This document shows positions 17,731-27,317 of a stretch of 64,000 nucleotides of DNA, in pieces. Each line of letters starts with the position of its first letter. Position 1 is the first letter of the stretch. The position numbers and the translations under genes were made by a program. The notes beneath the pieces were generated by a model. It made no database searches, was not told where the DNA came from, and saw only the letters and a list, made by a program, of their open reading frames with translations. This DNA is from Bradyrhizobium elkanii WSM2783 (lineage in GTDB: Bacteria; Pseudomonadota; Alphaproteobacteria; Rhizobiales; Xanthobacteraceae): positions 84,022 through 148,021 of the forward strand of contig NZ_AXAP01000015.1 in NCBI RefSeq assembly GCF_000472865.1, read 5' to 3'.

Positions 17731-18753
17731 TTGAAGCCGCGCGAGATGCTCCGAACCGTTGCCCTGACTGGCTTTGCGGCCCTGATCGCCGCCTCAACCC
17801 TCCCGCTTGCGCAGCCTGCGCGCGCGCAGATCGGTACTATTTTCTCCGATCCCGCCCCGCGCCCGCCGGGCGCGATTCCGCGTGGCGGCCAGCAGCCGGC
17901 TCCCGACGATGAAGAGGAAGTGCCGGAATTGCCGCGCGGCCGATTGTTGCCGACACCGAACCGGCCGCCGCCGGGGCAGGGGGTGCCGCCACCGGGCAGC
18001 TTCCAGTCGCAGCCTCTGGCGCCGCCGCCGGGCACCCAGGGGCCTCCTCCGAATGCGCCGCCCGCGGTCGCCGTGCAGCCGCCATCGCCCGGGGCGCCTC
18101 CTAATGTCGCCAATGCGCCGCCCGGTGCCAACCCGTTGCCGGGACTGCCGCCCGGACAGCGCCAGCCCAAGAGCGTGCCGCAGACGCCGGCAACGCTGCA
18201 GCCCGGCGACGAGGTGGTGAGCGAGCCGCCGTCGACCAAGATCGCGAACAAGAAGGCGACCTTCTCCGGGCTCGACAAGATCACCGGGCGCATCATCAAT
18301 TTCGAGGAGGATATCGGCGAGACCGTGCAGTTCGGTGCGCTGCGTGTGAAGACGGACGCCTGCTACACGCGGCCCTCGACGGAAGCCGCCAACACCGATG
18401 CCTTTGTCGAGGTCGACGAGATCACGCTGCAGGGCGAGGTGAAGCGGATTTTTTCGGGCTGGATGTTCGCTGCAAGTCCGGGCCTGCACGGTGTCGAGCA
18501 TCCGATCTATGATATCTGGCTGACCGACTGCAAAGGGCCGGAGCAGACCATCGTCAACGCGGCGCCCGATCTGCCGAAACAGCCGGCCCCACCGCCGGCG
18601 GCGCAGAAGCGGCCGCCCGCGCAAAAGCAGGCGACCCCGCGTCCGCCGCCGCAGCAGCAGCCGCAATACCAGCAGCCGCCGGCGCAGCCCCAACCGCCGC
18701 CCCCTCCACCGCAGCAGCGGCCCGGCGGGCTCTTCAGCATATTCGGGAACTGA
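17731..18753 (+). CDS. DUF2155 domain protein, proline-rich, secreted
   Basis: Signal peptide LRTVALTGFAALIAASTLPL up to the AQPARAQ cleavage region, then a Pro/Gly-rich linker (about 40-150). The DUF2155 domain follows (about 165-280: KITGRIINFEEDIGETVQFG, ALRVKTDACYTRP, IFSGWMFAASPGLHGVEHP, IYDIWLTDC). A second Pro/Gln-rich tail ends GGLFSIFGN. DUF2155 proteins are alphaproteobacterial periplasmic proteins of unknown role, often near aat and accBC as here. The start is TTG 17731 or, equally possible, ATG 17746. The DUF part is normal; the flanking proline tracts are long. Confidence 0.9.
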   Translation: MKPREMLRTVALTGFAALIAASTLPLAQPARAQIGTIFSDPAPRPPGAIPRGGQQPAPDDEEEVPELPRGRLLPTPNRPPPGQGVPPPGSFQSQPLAPPPGTQGPPPNAPPAVAVQPPSPGAPPNVANAPPGANPLPGLPPGQRQPKSVPQTPATLQPGDEVVSEPPSTKIANKKATFSGLDKITGRIINFEEDIGETVQFGALRVKTDACYTRPSTEAANTDAFVEVDEITLQGEVKRIFSGWMFAASPGLHGVEHPIYDIWLTDCKGPEQTIVNAAPDLPKQPAPPPAAQKRPPAQKQATPRPPPQQQPQYQQPPAQPQPPPPPPQQRPGGLFSIFGN

Positions 18754-18765
18754 GTGGAGATGGCT

Positions 18766-18843
18766 TAGCCCGGATGGAGCGAAGCGCAATCCCGGGTTCG
18801 CGCCATTTGAGAGATGTCCCGAGTTGCGTTGCGCTCCGGGCTA
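18766..18843. repeat. Palindromic bradyrhizobial repeat (REP-like) between convergent genes
   Basis: The left arm at 18766-18796 (TAGCCCGGATGGAGCGAAGC...) pairs imperfectly with the right arm at 18818-18843 (...TGCGCTCCGGGCTA). It lies between the ends of the DUF2155 gene and aat, so it may also serve as a bidirectional terminator. This type of palindrome is widely scattered in bradyrhizobial genomes. Confidence 0.6.
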
Positions 18844-18850
18844 CGAAGGT

Positions 18851-19531
18851 TCATGTGCGCGCTGCGATGATCGCGAGCGCATCACCGCCCTTGATCCGCT
18901 GATCGGTTGGCAACTTCAGGAAATCAGCGGGCGCACCCGAGATCGCCTGGTCGAGCAGCGCGCGATAGCGGCGGCGCGGGATTTCGAGCGCGCCGAAGCT
19001 GCGCAGGTGCTCAGTGACATATTGCGTGTCGAGCAGCTGAAAGCCGCCGGCAATCAGCCGCGCCACCAGATGGACCAGGGCGACCTTCGAGGCGTCGCGC
19101 GCCGTATGGAACATGCTCTCGCCGAAGAAGGCGCGCCCCAGGCTGACGCCGTAGAGACCGCCGACCAGTTCGCCGTCCTGCCAGGCCTCGACGCTGTGGC
19201 AGTGGCCGAGCCGATGCAGCCCGACATAGAGGTCGCGGATGCGGTTGTTGATCCAGGTGTCCTCGCGTCCTTCCGCCGGAGCGGCGCAGCCGGCGATAAC
19301 GGCCTTGAACGCGGTGTTGACCGTCACGGTGAACGCATCGGAACGCACCGTGCGCGCCAGCCGCGAGGTGATGCGAAAGCCGTCGAGCGGGATCACGCCG
19401 CGCATTTCCGGTTCGACCCAGAACAGCGTGGGATCGTCGGCGCTCTCGGCCATCGGAAAGATGCCGCAGGCATAGGCGCGCAGCAGCACGTCGGGTGTGA
19501 TCTCGGATGCGGCGGAGTCGCGCGATGTCAT
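18851..19531 (-). CDS. aat: Leucyl/phenylalanyl-tRNA--protein transferase
   Basis: Transfers Leu or Phe from tRNA to N-terminal Arg/Lys of proteins, marking them for ClpS/ClpAP degradation (N-degron pathway). At 226 aa it is full length. Family motifs: [80 protein letters not shown] and [15 protein letters not shown]. The start at ATG 19531 was chosen over the frame's extension to 19819, which overlaps the kinase gene. It is convergent with DUF2155. Confidence 0.96.
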   Translation of the reverse strand: MTSRDSAASEITPDVLLRAYACGIFPMAESADDPTLFWVEPEMRGVIPLDGFRITSRLARTVRSDAFTVTVNTAFKAVIAGCAAPAEGREDTWINNRIRDLYVGLHRLGHCHSVEAWQDGELVGGLYGVSLGRAFFGESMFHTARDASKVALVHLVARLIAGGFQLLDTQYVTEHLRSFGALEIPRRRYRALLDQAISGAPADFLKLPTDQRIKGGDALAIIAART

Positions 19532-19577
19532 GGTTGGAGAATAGCAGGCGAGCGGGGGCGGCGCGATAGGGGCCGAG

Positions 19578-20669
19578 CTAGCTCGCGGCGGCGCTGGCGG
19601 ATTTCGCCGTTGCGCCGCTGGCACGCGGAAAGCGTACCAGGATGCGCGTGCCGCTATGGTTGGGGTCGCGCTCGACGCTGGCCTCGAGCTTGGAGGCCAT
19701 GGCGCTGACGATGCGCTGGCCCAGGCCCGTGGAGCGCGGGTCGGCCTTGACGTTGAGGCCAACGCCGTCGTCGGAAATCGCCAGCAGCAGATCATCGCCC
19801 TCGGCCTTGAGCTCCACATGGATCGGGCCGGCGCCGTCGGGATAGGCGTATTTCACCGCATTCATCACCAGCTCGTTGACGATGATGCCGATCGCGACCG
19901 CGCGATCCGGATCGATCTCGATCGGTTCGGCCTTCGAGGTCAGCCGCGACATCCGGTTGCCTTCAGCCGAGCGGCGGAGATCTTCGAGCAGGGATTCCAG
20001 ATATTGGTTCAGCAGCACGCTCTTCAGGTCGTGCGAGGTGTAGAGCCGACGGTGGACCTGGGCGACGGCAGCGACGCGGCCCATCGCGTTGGTGAGCGCC
20101 GCCTTGACGTCGTCCTGTGTCGCCGAACTCGCCTGCAGGTGCAGGAGCGAGGCGATGATCTGCAGCGAGTTGCCGACGCGGTGATTGACCTCACGGAGCA
20201 AGACCTCGCGCTCGGCGGCGAGCGCAGCGAAGCGGTCGCGCGAGGCGTGGATCTCAGCTTCCGCCTCGTCGCGCGCCCGCTGCAATTCCGCCTGACGCAG
20301 CGCGCCATTGACGGCGACCTGGAGCAGCGGAATGAATTCGCCGTGGATGTCCTTGACGAGATAGTCCGCCGCGCCGGCCTTCAGCGCGGTGACGGCGATC
20401 GCGGAATCCTGTGAGGCCGTGACGAACACGACCGGTGGCGCGTCGGGAATTTTCAGGATCTGCTCGAGCGTCTCGAGCCCGTCGAGACCCGGCATGTACT
20501 GGTCGAGCGCGACCACGTCGATGCCGCCTTGTGCGATGCGATCCAGCCCCTGCTGGCCGCTTGCCGCGTGCACCACCTTCAGCCCGAGCCGCGTCAGGCC
20601 GCGGTCGACAAGCCGCGCCAGCGCCTCGTCGTCGTCGATGTAGAGCAGGGTGGGGCTCGTGGTGCTCAT
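19578..20669 (-). CDS. Response regulator-histidine kinase hybrid (receiver + HisKA_2 kinase)
   Basis: Receiver domain first (residues 1-120; Asp56 in VALDQYMPG, Lys106 in YLVKD). A coiled linker follows, then a HisKA_2-type kinase with [12 protein letters not shown] (phosphoacceptor His163) and a HATPase domain ([27 protein letters not shown]). A receiver fused ahead of a kinase is typical of phosphorelay intermediates. It starts at ATG 20669, overlapping the stop of the single-domain regulator by ATGA, so all three genes 22632 to 19578 form one translationally coupled operon. The output target is unknown; this alphaproteobacterial kinase class often serves stress or light signalling. Confidence 0.93.
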   Translation of the reverse strand: MSTTSPTLLYIDDDEALARLVDRGLTRLGLKVVHAASGQQGLDRIAQGGIDVVALDQYMPGLDGLETLEQILKIPDAPPVVFVTASQDSAIAVTALKAGAADYLVKDIHGEFIPLLQVAVNGALRQAELQRARDEAEAEIHASRDRFAALAAEREVLLREVNHRVGNSLQIIASLLHLQASSATQDDVKAALTNAMGRVAAVAQVHRRLYTSHDLKSVLLNQYLESLLEDLRRSAEGNRMSRLTSKAEPIEIDPDRAVAIGIIVNELVMNAVKYAYPDGAGPIHVELKAEGDDLLLAISDDGVGLNVKADPRSTGLGQRIVSAMASKLEASVERDPNHSGTRILVRFPRASGATAKSASAAAS

Positions 20670-21106
20670 GCTGCTGCTGGCGGAACCTGAATGACCGAGA
20701 AGAACAGTCCGAGCTGGCGGATCGCGTTGGCGAAGCTCTCGTAGTTCACCGGCTTCGTGATGTAGACGTTGCAGCCGAACTCGTAGCATCGCTTGATCTC
20801 CTGCGAATCGTCCGTGGTGGTCAGCACCACCACCGGGGTCGACTTCAGGTGCTTGTTCTCCTTGACCCGTTTCAGGATATCGATGCCGGTCATGTCGGGC
20901 AGGTTGAGATCAAGCAGGATGAGCAGCGCGCGGCCCTTTTGGTCGATGCCGCTTCCATCCGGGCCGAAGAGGTAGCCGACCGCATCTGTACCGTTCCTGA
21001 ACGGCAGGATCTCATTGTTGACACCGGATCGGCGAATATTCCGCTCAATCAGCCGCGCGTGGCCTTCATCGTCTTCGATCATGATGATGGTGACTGGATT
21101 GCTCAT
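20666..21106 (-). CDS. Single-domain response regulator (CheY/Rcp1-like)
   Basis: 146-aa receiver without an output domain: acidic pocket IEDDEGHARLI, phosphoacceptor Asp66 (LLDLNLPDMTG), Thr in VVVLTTTDD, Lys118 in YITKPVNY. The closest type is the Rcp1-like regulators that act with phytochrome or CHASE3 kinases. Both ends overlap neighbours by ATGA, placing it between the membrane kinase upstream and the hybrid kinase downstream. It probably shuttles phosphate between them. Confidence 0.95.
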   Translation of the reverse strand: MSNPVTIIMIEDDEGHARLIERNIRRSGVNNEILPFRNGTDAVGYLFGPDGSGIDQKGRALLILLDLNLPDMTGIDILKRVKENKHLKSTPVVVLTTTDDSQEIKRCYEFGCNVYITKPVNYESFANAIRQLGLFFSVIQVPPAAA

Positions 21107-22632
21107 ACATCTGCCTTCCGCTTGGCGGCCCAGTTGACTGGAAGTGTTATCGTGAATGTGCTGCCCTTGTGAAGTTCCGAGGCGACCGACATGGTTCCCC
21201 CAAGACGCCGCACCAGCGCCCGCACATGTGCGAGCCCGATGCCCTGGCCGGGCTTGTCCTGGGTTCCGGCCCGGCGGAACAGCTCGAAAATGCGCTGGTG
21301 ATCCTTGGGATCGATACCGCGGCCATTGTCGCTGATTTCGAAGATCGCAAAGCCAAGCTTGGTGCGTCCGCGGATTGCGATGTCGCCGGGAACACCGTCC
21401 CTCAGATATTTGAGCGCATTGTCAATGAGATTGGAGAAGATCTGCTCCAGCGCAAGACGGTCGCTGGTGATATCAGGCAATGGCTCGATGCGGATTTGCG
21501 CATTCGCCTCGGCCGCCTGATGCGCCACGGTGGCGGCGATGCTCTCGATCAGCTCGCGAGTGTTGATCCGGTCGGGACTGAACTCGCGCCGACCTTCGCG
21601 GGTGAGATTGAGGATCGCGGTGATCAGGCGATCCATCTTGGCGATCGAGGATTTGATGAAGCCGAGCGCCTCGGAGAAATCGTCGGAGAGCTGCTTGTCG
21701 GCGCTCTCGAGCACAGGCTCGGCGCTGTCAGTGGCGTTCTGCGGCAATGCGGCAGCTTCCGAGGCGCTGTGGCTCAGGGCGGCGATCCGCTTGAAGATGT
21801 CGCCGCGCAGCTCCTCGAGCTCGCCGGTAAAGCCCATGATGTTGACGAGCGGCGAGCGCAGGTCGTGGCTGACGATATAGGCAAAGCGCTGGATCTCGTC
21901 ATTGGCCTCGCGCAGATCGGCGGTGCGCTCCTGCACGCTGGTCTCCAGGGTGACGTTGAGGTCCCGGAGCTTGGTCTCGGCCTCGTCGCGGACGCGCGTG
22001 GAGCGGCGCACCTGGAACGCCGCGATCGCGCCAAGCGCAATCACGATGCACGATCCGGCGATGGTGACGGAGGACGCCAGTATCTGCGAGCGGTCGGCAT
22101 TGGCCGTCCGCAAATCGAACAGCCGCTCTTCCTCGGCGTGCATCTTGTCCGTCACGTCGCGGATGATGGCATTGGTGTTGCCGGCGGCCGCCTCGCGGAC
22201 CAGCGCCGCGGCGCTGGCGGGTTCGTCCCGCTTGATGAAATCCATTTCGCGCCTGAACTGATCGAGCCGGATGTCGATTGCCGCGCGCATCTTCTTCACG
22301 TTCTCGACCTGAAGCGGATTGTCGACCGTGAGCTGCGCCAGCTTATCCGCATAGGGGACGACGTTGGCCACCGCCTGCTCATGGTCGGTCAGGAATTCCG
22401 GCCAGCGGGTCAAGAGATAGGCGCGGGCCGCGCTTTCGGCACGGCGGAGCTCGAGCAGTACGGCATTGATCTGGTTTTCCACCTCGACGGTGTGGACCAC
22501 CCAGGCGCTATCCTGGCGCGCCTTGTTCACCAGCAGGACCGACCCGGCGCTGATCGCAACCAGCACCAGGAGCCCCGCCGCGAGCAGCAGGATCTGCCCC
22601 AATGCGCGCCGGCGCTTGGCGTCAGACGTCAC
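21103..22632 (-). CDS. Membrane sensor histidine kinase with CHASE3 domain
   Basis: 509 aa. Transmembrane helices at about 12-35 and 187-207 flank a periplasmic CHASE3 domain (ELRRAESAARAYLLT region). A coiled segment leads to HisKA with FAYIVSHDLRSPLVN (His256) and then HATPase (QIFSNLIDNALKYL, ISDNGRGID, GQGIGLAHVRAL). An insertion of about 45 residues rich in Ala/Ser/Asp lies between the two phosphoacceptor-domain helices, unusual for HisKA. It is first in the operon with the Rcp1-like regulator and hybrid kinase. The stimulus is unknown. Confidence 0.94.
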   Translation of the reverse strand: MTSDAKRRRALGQILLLAAGLLVLVAISAGSVLLVNKARQDSAWVVHTVEVENQINAVLLELRRAESAARAYLLTRWPEFLTDHEQAVANVVPYADKLAQLTVDNPLQVENVKKMRAAIDIRLDQFRREMDFIKRDEPASAAALVREAAAGNTNAIIRDVTDKMHAEEERLFDLRTANADRSQILASSVTIAGSCIVIALGAIAAFQVRRSTRVRDEAETKLRDLNVTLETSVQERTADLREANDEIQRFAYIVSHDLRSPLVNIMGFTGELEELRGDIFKRIAALSHSASEAAALPQNATDSAEPVLESADKQLSDDFSEALGFIKSSIAKMDRLITAILNLTREGRREFSPDRINTRELIESIAATVAHQAAEANAQIRIEPLPDITSDRLALEQIFSNLIDNALKYLRDGVPGDIAIRGRTKLGFAIFEISDNGRGIDPKDHQRIFELFRRAGTQDKPGQGIGLAHVRALVRRLGGTMSVASELHKGSTFTITLPVNWAAKRKADV

Positions 22633-22765
22633 GGGTGCCTCGTGTCATGGATCCAGTGGAATGCAAGCGGTCCTCGGGGATGGGAAATCCCGGTCGCTGC
22701 AAACGCACGGTTCCGTGCTTTGTTCCATGCGTAATGGAACTGGCTTGGGTGTCTGACTTGGGCCG

Positions 22766-24118
22766 TCAGCCGATGGTCGGCTGCCCGGCGAGATACTGCT
22801 CCAGCCAGTGGATGTGATAGTCGCCATCGATGATGGAGGGCTCGCGCACCAGGGCGCGGAACAGCGGCAGCGTGGTCTCGATGCCGTCGACGACCATCTC
22901 GTCCAGCGCCCGGCGCAGCCGCATCAGGCATTCGCCACGGGTCTTGCCGTGCACAATCAGCTTGCCGACCAGCGAGTCGTAATAGGGCGGGATGACATAG
23001 CCCTGGTACACGGCGGAATCGATCCGGACGCCCAGGCCGCCGGGCGGGTGGTACTGCGAGATGCGTCCAGGCGAAGGGCGGAAGGTCTGCGGGTTCTCCG
23101 CATTGATGCGGCATTCGATGGCGTGGCCGATGATCGCGACCTCGTCCTGCTTCGCGGGCAGGTCGCCGCCGGCGGCAATCCGGATCTGCTCAAGCACGAG
23201 GTCGATATCGGTGATGCTCTCGGTGACGGGATGCTCGACCTGGATGCGGGTGTTCATCTCTATGAAATAGAACTCGCCGTCCTCGTAGAGGAATTCGATC
23301 GTGCCAGCGCCGAGATATTTCAGATCCCGCATCGCCTTCGCGCAGGTTTCGCCGATCTTTGCGCGCTGGGCGGCCGAGAGGACCGGCGAGGGACCTTCTT
23401 CCCAGACCTTCTGGTGGCGCCGCTGCAGCGAGCAGTCGCGCTCGCCGAGATGAATGGCGCCGCCGCGGCCGTCGCCGAGCACCTGGATCTCGATGTGGCG
23501 CGGCTTCTGCAGGTATTTCTCCAGATACACCGACGCGTCGCCGAAGGCGGATTTCGCTTCGGTTGCGGCGGTGGAGAGCGCCAGCGCCAGATCGGCTTCG
23601 CTGTGCGCGACTTTCATGCCGCGCCCGCCGCCGCCGGCGGCGGCCTTCACCAGCACCGGGAAGCCGATCGACCTGGCGATCGCCATTGCATCGTCATCAG
23701 AGCTTACGGCGCCGTCGGAGCCGGGAACGACGGGAATGCCCAGTCGCTTGGCGGTCTTCTTGGCCTCGATCTTGTCGCCCATCAGGCGGATGTGCTCGGC
23801 CTTCGGACCGATGAAATGCAGATTGTGCTCGGCCAGGATCTCGGCGAAGCGGGCGTTTTCGGAGAGAAAGCCGTAGCCGGGGTGCACCGCCTCGGCGCCC
23901 GTGATCTCGCAGGCCGCGAGCAGGGCGGGAATGTTGAGATAGGAGTCCTTCGACGGCGGCGGCCCGATGCAGACGCTCTCGTCCGCAAGCCGCACATGCA
24001 TGGCATCCGCGTCAGCGGTCGAATGCACGGCCACCGTCGAAATGCCGAGCTCCTTGCAGGCGCGCAGCACGCGAAGCGCGATTTCACCGCGGTTGGCTAT
24101 GAGGATCTTGTCGAACAT
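22766..24118 (-). CDS. accC: Biotin carboxylase subunit of acetyl-CoA carboxylase
   Basis: ATP-dependent carboxylation of biotin on AccB, the first step of fatty acid synthesis. 450 aa with the full ATP-grasp arrangement: [72 protein letters not shown] and the biotin carboxylase C-terminal domain. It follows accB by 83 bases; that gap holds short repeats of an ATTCGCTAT type. The order aroQ-accB-accC is standard in alphaproteobacteria. Confidence 0.98.
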   Translation of the reverse strand: MFDKILIANRGEIALRVLRACKELGISTVAVHSTADADAMHVRLADESVCIGPPPSKDSYLNIPALLAACEITGAEAVHPGYGFLSENARFAEILAEHNLHFIGPKAEHIRLMGDKIEAKKTAKRLGIPVVPGSDGAVSSDDDAMAIARSIGFPVLVKAAAGGGGRGMKVAHSEADLALALSTAATEAKSAFGDASVYLEKYLQKPRHIEIQVLGDGRGGAIHLGERDCSLQRRHQKVWEEGPSPVLSAAQRAKIGETCAKAMRDLKYLGAGTIEFLYEDGEFYFIEMNTRIQVEHPVTESITDIDLVLEQIRIAAGGDLPAKQDEVAIIGHAIECRINAENPQTFRPSPGRISQYHPPGGLGVRIDSAVYQGYVIPPYYDSLVGKLIVHGKTRGECLMRLRRALDEMVVDGIETTLPLFRALVREPSIIDGDYHIHWLEQYLAGQPTIG

Positions 24119-24201
24119 GTGCTTCCAGCTCGCGGGCGGCGAATGGCGACTAGCGAGTGGAGTTGTCTCTTCACCATTCGCTATCCGCTACGCGCCATTC
24201 G

Positions 24202-24693
24202 CTATTCGATAATTACCAGCGGCTCGCCGAATTCGACGGGCTGGCCGTCCTCGACGAGGATCTGCGTCACGGTGCCCGCGCGTGGGGACGGAATCTGGTT
24301 CATCGTCTTCATCGCTTCGATGATCAGCAGCGTCTGTCCGGCTGATACCTTGCTGCCGACCTCGATGAAGGGCTTTGCGCCCGGCTCCGGCGCCCAATAT
24401 GCGGTGCCGACCATGGGCGAGGGCACTACGCCCGGATGTTTGGCGAGGTCGGTCGCGGCAGTGGCAGCCACGGGTGCAGCCACCGACAGGGCCGGTGCGA
24501 CGGCCGCCGGCACGGCCGCGGCAATGCTGACGTTGCGCGCGACACGCAGGCGGACGCCCGCGCGCTCGATCTCGATCTCGGTCAGTTGGGTCTCGTCGAG
24601 CAGGAGCGCGAGTTCGCGGATGAGCGCGGCGTCATCCTTGTCGTTGTCTTTGCCGGGCTTTGCGGCGGATTTGTCGTCTGGCTGGCGCGCCAT
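24202..24693 (-). CDS. accB: Biotin carboxyl carrier protein of acetyl-CoA carboxylase
   Basis: 163 aa. The start at ATG 24693 ([12 protein letters not shown]) gives the usual charged N-terminus, a dimerisation helix, an Ala/Pro/Val linker (about 55-85) and the biotinyl domain [14 protein letters not shown] to the end. The biotinylated Lys129 lies in EAMKTMN. Linker composition and length are normal. It is encoded between aroQ and accC and presumably co-transcribed. BioY at 30.07 kb would supply the cofactor. Confidence 0.97.
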   Translation of the reverse strand: MARQPDDKSAAKPGKDNDKDDAALIRELALLLDETQLTEIEIERAGVRLRVARNVSIAAAVPAAVAPALSVAAPVAATAATDLAKHPGVVPSPMVGTAYWAPEPGAKPFIEVGSKVSAGQTLLIIEAMKTMNQIPSPRAGTVTQILVEDGQPVEFGEPLVIIE

Positions 24694-24734
24694 GATCTTG
24701 GTCCGAAACTCTCTGTCTGATGACGGGGAATGCG

Positions 24735-25202
24735 TCAGGCTGTCGCCTTGGCGCCGATCCTGGCGGCGAGGCCTGATATCGCGAGGCGATAGCCATCGAT
24801 GCCGAAGCCGCAAAGCGACGCAAAGGCGGCTTTAGCAGTGAAGGAATGATGCCGGAAGCTCTCGCGGGCATAAATATTGCTGATATGCACCTCGACGGTC
24901 GGAATTTTCACCCCGACCAGCGCGTCATGCAGTGCGATCGAGGTATGGGAATAGGCCCCAGCATTGATGATGATGCCGACCGCCTGCTTCGCCCGCGCCT
25001 CATGGATGAAGTCGACCAACTCGCCCTCGCGATTGGACTGCCGGCAGTCCGCGATGAGGCCAAACTGGGCCGCGGTATCCCTGCAGAGCTTCTCGACATC
25101 GGCGAGCGTGGCATGGCCATAGGTCTCGGGTTCACGGGTCCCGAGCAGATTGAGGTTCGGGCCGTTGAGCACGTAGATCGTTGCGGCAGGGACCTGGGCC
25201 AT
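24735..25202 (-). CDS. aroQ: 3-dehydroquinate dehydratase, type II
   Basis: Shikimate pathway: converts 3-dehydroquinate to 3-dehydroshikimate. 155 aa, dodecameric type II enzyme. Motifs: [19 protein letters not shown] (catalytic loop with Arg and Tyr), [28 protein letters not shown] (catalytic His) and [12 protein letters not shown]. It begins at ATG 25202; an in-frame ATG four codons earlier is possible. It heads the aroQ-accB-accC cluster. The 288 bases upstream hold the terminator of the DUF1236 gene and presumably its promoter. Confidence 0.97.
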   Translation of the reverse strand: MAQVPAATIYVLNGPNLNLLGTREPETYGHATLADVEKLCRDTAAQFGLIADCRQSNREGELVDFIHEARAKQAVGIIINAGAYSHTSIALHDALVGVKIPTVEVHISNIYARESFRHHSFTAKAAFASLCGFGIDGYRLAISGLAARIGAKATA

Positions 25203-25448
25203 CCGGAATTCCAAGAAATAGCGCTAAAGCGTTCTGGCAGGACCCTTTCGGAAACCGGGGGGTCCGGGTCCTGCTCCAAGTCGCGGGTTTATAGGTAACA
25301 ACGGACCAGAGGGAAAGCTTTAGGTTTGTGGGAAACCGGTTCAAGCGGCTCATTCGCGCCGTCAGATAAGCCGGCTAACTCATGGAAAACGCTAATTAAC
25401 CAACTTCTGTGGAAAAAGCCCCACGGGCGGCGCCCGGCGGGCAGGAAA

Positions 25449-25479
25449 AAACGAGGGCGGGTCTAACCCGCCCTCGTTT
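25449..25479 (-). terminator. Rho-independent terminator of the DUF1236 gene
   Basis: Perfect 14-bp stem, AAACGAGGGCGGGT (25449-25462) and its complement (25466-25479), with a 3-base loop. On the minus strand it is followed by a run of T. It lies 11 bases past the stop of the DUF1236 gene. Confidence 0.9.
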
Positions 25480-25490
25480 GGGAGCTGCCG

Positions 25491-26303
25491 TTAACCCTCA
25501 AGAATGTAGACGATCTCATGCGTCTCGGGACGCACGATCACGTAGCGGCCGCCAACCAGGATGAACTGATAGCCGCGCCACTCCGGATAGATCTCGACGA
25601 TCCGGGACGGCAGTGGATGGAAACGCACCGTCGAAGGCACGGCGGTGCCGACTGCGACGTTGAAGTTCACGTTCTTGACTTCCTCGACCCGCTCCGACCT
25701 GATCGCGGAGACGATCTGGGTCCGCTTCTCGGGCGGCGGAGCCGCGGTTGCCGAGGTTGCGGCATTACCGGTCGTGGTCTGCGAGCGGCTGGTGTCGGTT
25801 GCACCCTTCTGCGTCTCCACGCCGCTCTTGTCGCGGCTTTCGGCGGCGGTGCCGCCGCTCTTGTCGCGAGTCTCGGCATTCATGCGATCGCGACCTTCGG
25901 CGTTCATGTTGCTCCGGTCACGATTGTCGCGACCTTCAGCCTTCATGTCCTTGTCGCCTCTGGTCCTCTCGTTATCCGAGCTCATGCTCTTCGACTTCTG
26001 ACCGGGCGCGTTGGTATCCTGCGCATTCCTGTCGGCCGCGCCAGCCTTGTCGGAATCCGACCTCATGCCGGACGAGCCTGAGCTCTTTCCAGACTGCTCG
26101 GCGCCACTCGTACCCGTGGTGCCGTGTTCACGGTTCATCGTGCCCGAAGACGCGCCGCCACCGGATGGCGAGCTGTGCTGCGTTGTGGCGCCGCCACCGG
26201 ACGACGGTGACTCTCGACCCATGCCGGTGCCCTGCGCGTTCGCAAAGCCGGTTCCCGCGATCAGGGCCGCTGTCGCGACCGAAATCAACAAGCGGTTAGT
26301 CAT
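25491..26303 (-). CDS. DUF1236 domain protein with long low-complexity region, exported
   Basis: Signal peptide 1-23 (LLISVATAALIAGTGFANAQ). Residues about 24-185 are low complexity in Gly, Ser, Thr, Asp, Arg and Lys, with repeated units such as AEGRDNRDRSNM, AEGRDRMNAETRDKSG and AESRDKSG. The C-terminal domain (about 190-270) is DUF1236: VNFNVAVGTAVPSTVRFHPL, IVEIYPEWRGYQFILVGGRY and EIVYILEG. DUF1236 occurs in rhizobial exported proteins of unknown role, many with such linkers. It is monocistronic with its own terminator. Confidence 0.9.
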   Translation of the reverse strand: MTNRLLISVATAALIAGTGFANAQGTGMGRESPSSGGGATTQHSSPSGGGASSGTMNREHGTTGTSGAEQSGKSSGSSGMRSDSDKAGAADRNAQDTNAPGQKSKSMSSDNERTRGDKDMKAEGRDNRDRSNMNAEGRDRMNAETRDKSGGTAAESRDKSGVETQKGATDTSRSQTTTGNAATSATAAPPPEKRTQIVSAIRSERVEEVKNVNFNVAVGTAVPSTVRFHPLPSRIVEIYPEWRGYQFILVGGRYVIVRPETHEIVYILEG

Positions 26304-26443
26304 TTCGATTCCTCCTCACAAAGTCCTGCATTGCCCGCGCCGACAACGAAAGCAGGAGAGCGATGTTCCGAGCTGAGAGCGGTTCCACGCGGTTTGTTTT
26401 GTGAATGCGCGATGAACGGAAGCGTGCAGAAACGCTCAAACAA

Positions 26444-26469
26444 AAAGGCCGGCTGCGAAGCCGGCCTTT
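26444..26469 (-). terminator. Rho-independent terminator of the DsbA-like gene
   Basis: 10-bp stem, AAAGGCCGGC (26444-26453) with GCCGGCCTTT (26460-26469), loop TGCGAA. On the minus strand it is followed by T residues. It lies 28 bases past the stop of the DsbA-like gene. Confidence 0.85.
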
Positions 26470-26497
26470 GCGCATCCGAGATTGTCTCGCAGTGATG

Positions 26498-27271
26498 TCA
26501 GCACGTCGCCTTGCCGCAACGGGCGATGCCGATCTTTTCTTTCAGATTCTCCAGCCCGACCGCGCCGATCACGACCTGCTTGCCGATGACGTAGCTTGGC
26601 GTGCCGTTCATGCCCATGGCTTCCGCGAGCTTGAAGTTCTCCTCGATGGTCGCCTTCGCTTCCGGGCCCGCCATATCCTTCTCGAGCCTGGCCATGTCGA
26701 GGCCGACTTCCTTGGCGACCGCCATTGCGCGTGCCTTGTCGGCCGCGCCGCGACCGCCGAGCAGCTTCTGGTGGAAGTCGAGATATTTCTTGCCTGTCGG
26801 ATCCTGCATGCGCACGGCGACGGCGACTTGCGCCGCTTCCACCGAGCCCTGGCTCAGCACCGGAAATTCCTTCAGCACGACTTTCAGCTTGGGATCGGCC
26901 TTCATGAGGTCGATCATGTCGACCATCGCGCGTTTGCAGTAGCCGCAGTTGTAGTCGAAGAATTCCACGAAGGTGACGTCGCCGTCCTTGTTGCCGAGCG
27001 TCACGCCGCGCGGCGAGTTGAAGATCACATCCGCATTCTTCGCGATGCTCGCCTGATGCTTCTCGGCCTCGGCCGCGGCCTGGCGCTTGGTCAGCTCGGT
27101 CATCGCCTCCTCGAGCACCTCGGGATGCGTGATCAGGTAATTGCGCACGATGCTCTCGATGTCGCTGCGTTGCGTATCGGAGAAGCCTTGCGCGGATGCG
27201 GGCAGGGAGGCGCCTGCGAGCGCTGCGGTGAGCAGGGCGGGAGCAAGAAAACGGAGCGGGCGCATGTGCAA
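26498..27271 (-). CDS. Periplasmic DsbA-family thiol oxidoreductase
   Basis: 257 aa with a signal peptide (residues 1-28, ending ASLPASAQG). An N-terminal helical extension (about 30-80; RNYLITHPEVLEEAMTEL) is typical of the Com1/ScsC-like DsbA group. The thioredoxin fold carries CGYC (Cys109, Cys112) and the cis-Pro loop MNGTPSYVIG. The tail has two extra Cys (ARCGKATC). It probably oxidises or isomerises disulfides in periplasmic proteins. It is 46 bases after the M48 protease gene, likely the same transcript, and suggests a joint outer-membrane quality-control role as for BepA. Confidence 0.93.
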   Translation of the reverse strand: MHMRPLRFLAPALLTAALAGASLPASAQGFSDTQRSDIESIVRNYLITHPEVLEEAMTELTKRQAAAEAEKHQASIAKNADVIFNSPRGVTLGNKDGDVTFVEFFDYNCGYCKRAMVDMIDLMKADPKLKVVLKEFPVLSQGSVEAAQVAVAVRMQDPTGKKYLDFHQKLLGGRGAADKARAMAVAKEVGLDMARLEKDMAGPEAKATIEENFKLAEAMGMNGTPSYVIGKQVVIGAVGLENLKEKIGIARCGKATC

Positions 27272-27317
27272 ATCCTTGTGAGGTTTGGCAATCGTTGTAG
27301 ACGATTTACGTTGATGG

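Noticed and set aside
22808..24835. 675-aa open frame opposite accC/accB
   Set aside because: It is the antisense frame of the biotin carboxylase gene in high-GC DNA, with Arg/Ala/Gly-rich composition and no domain.
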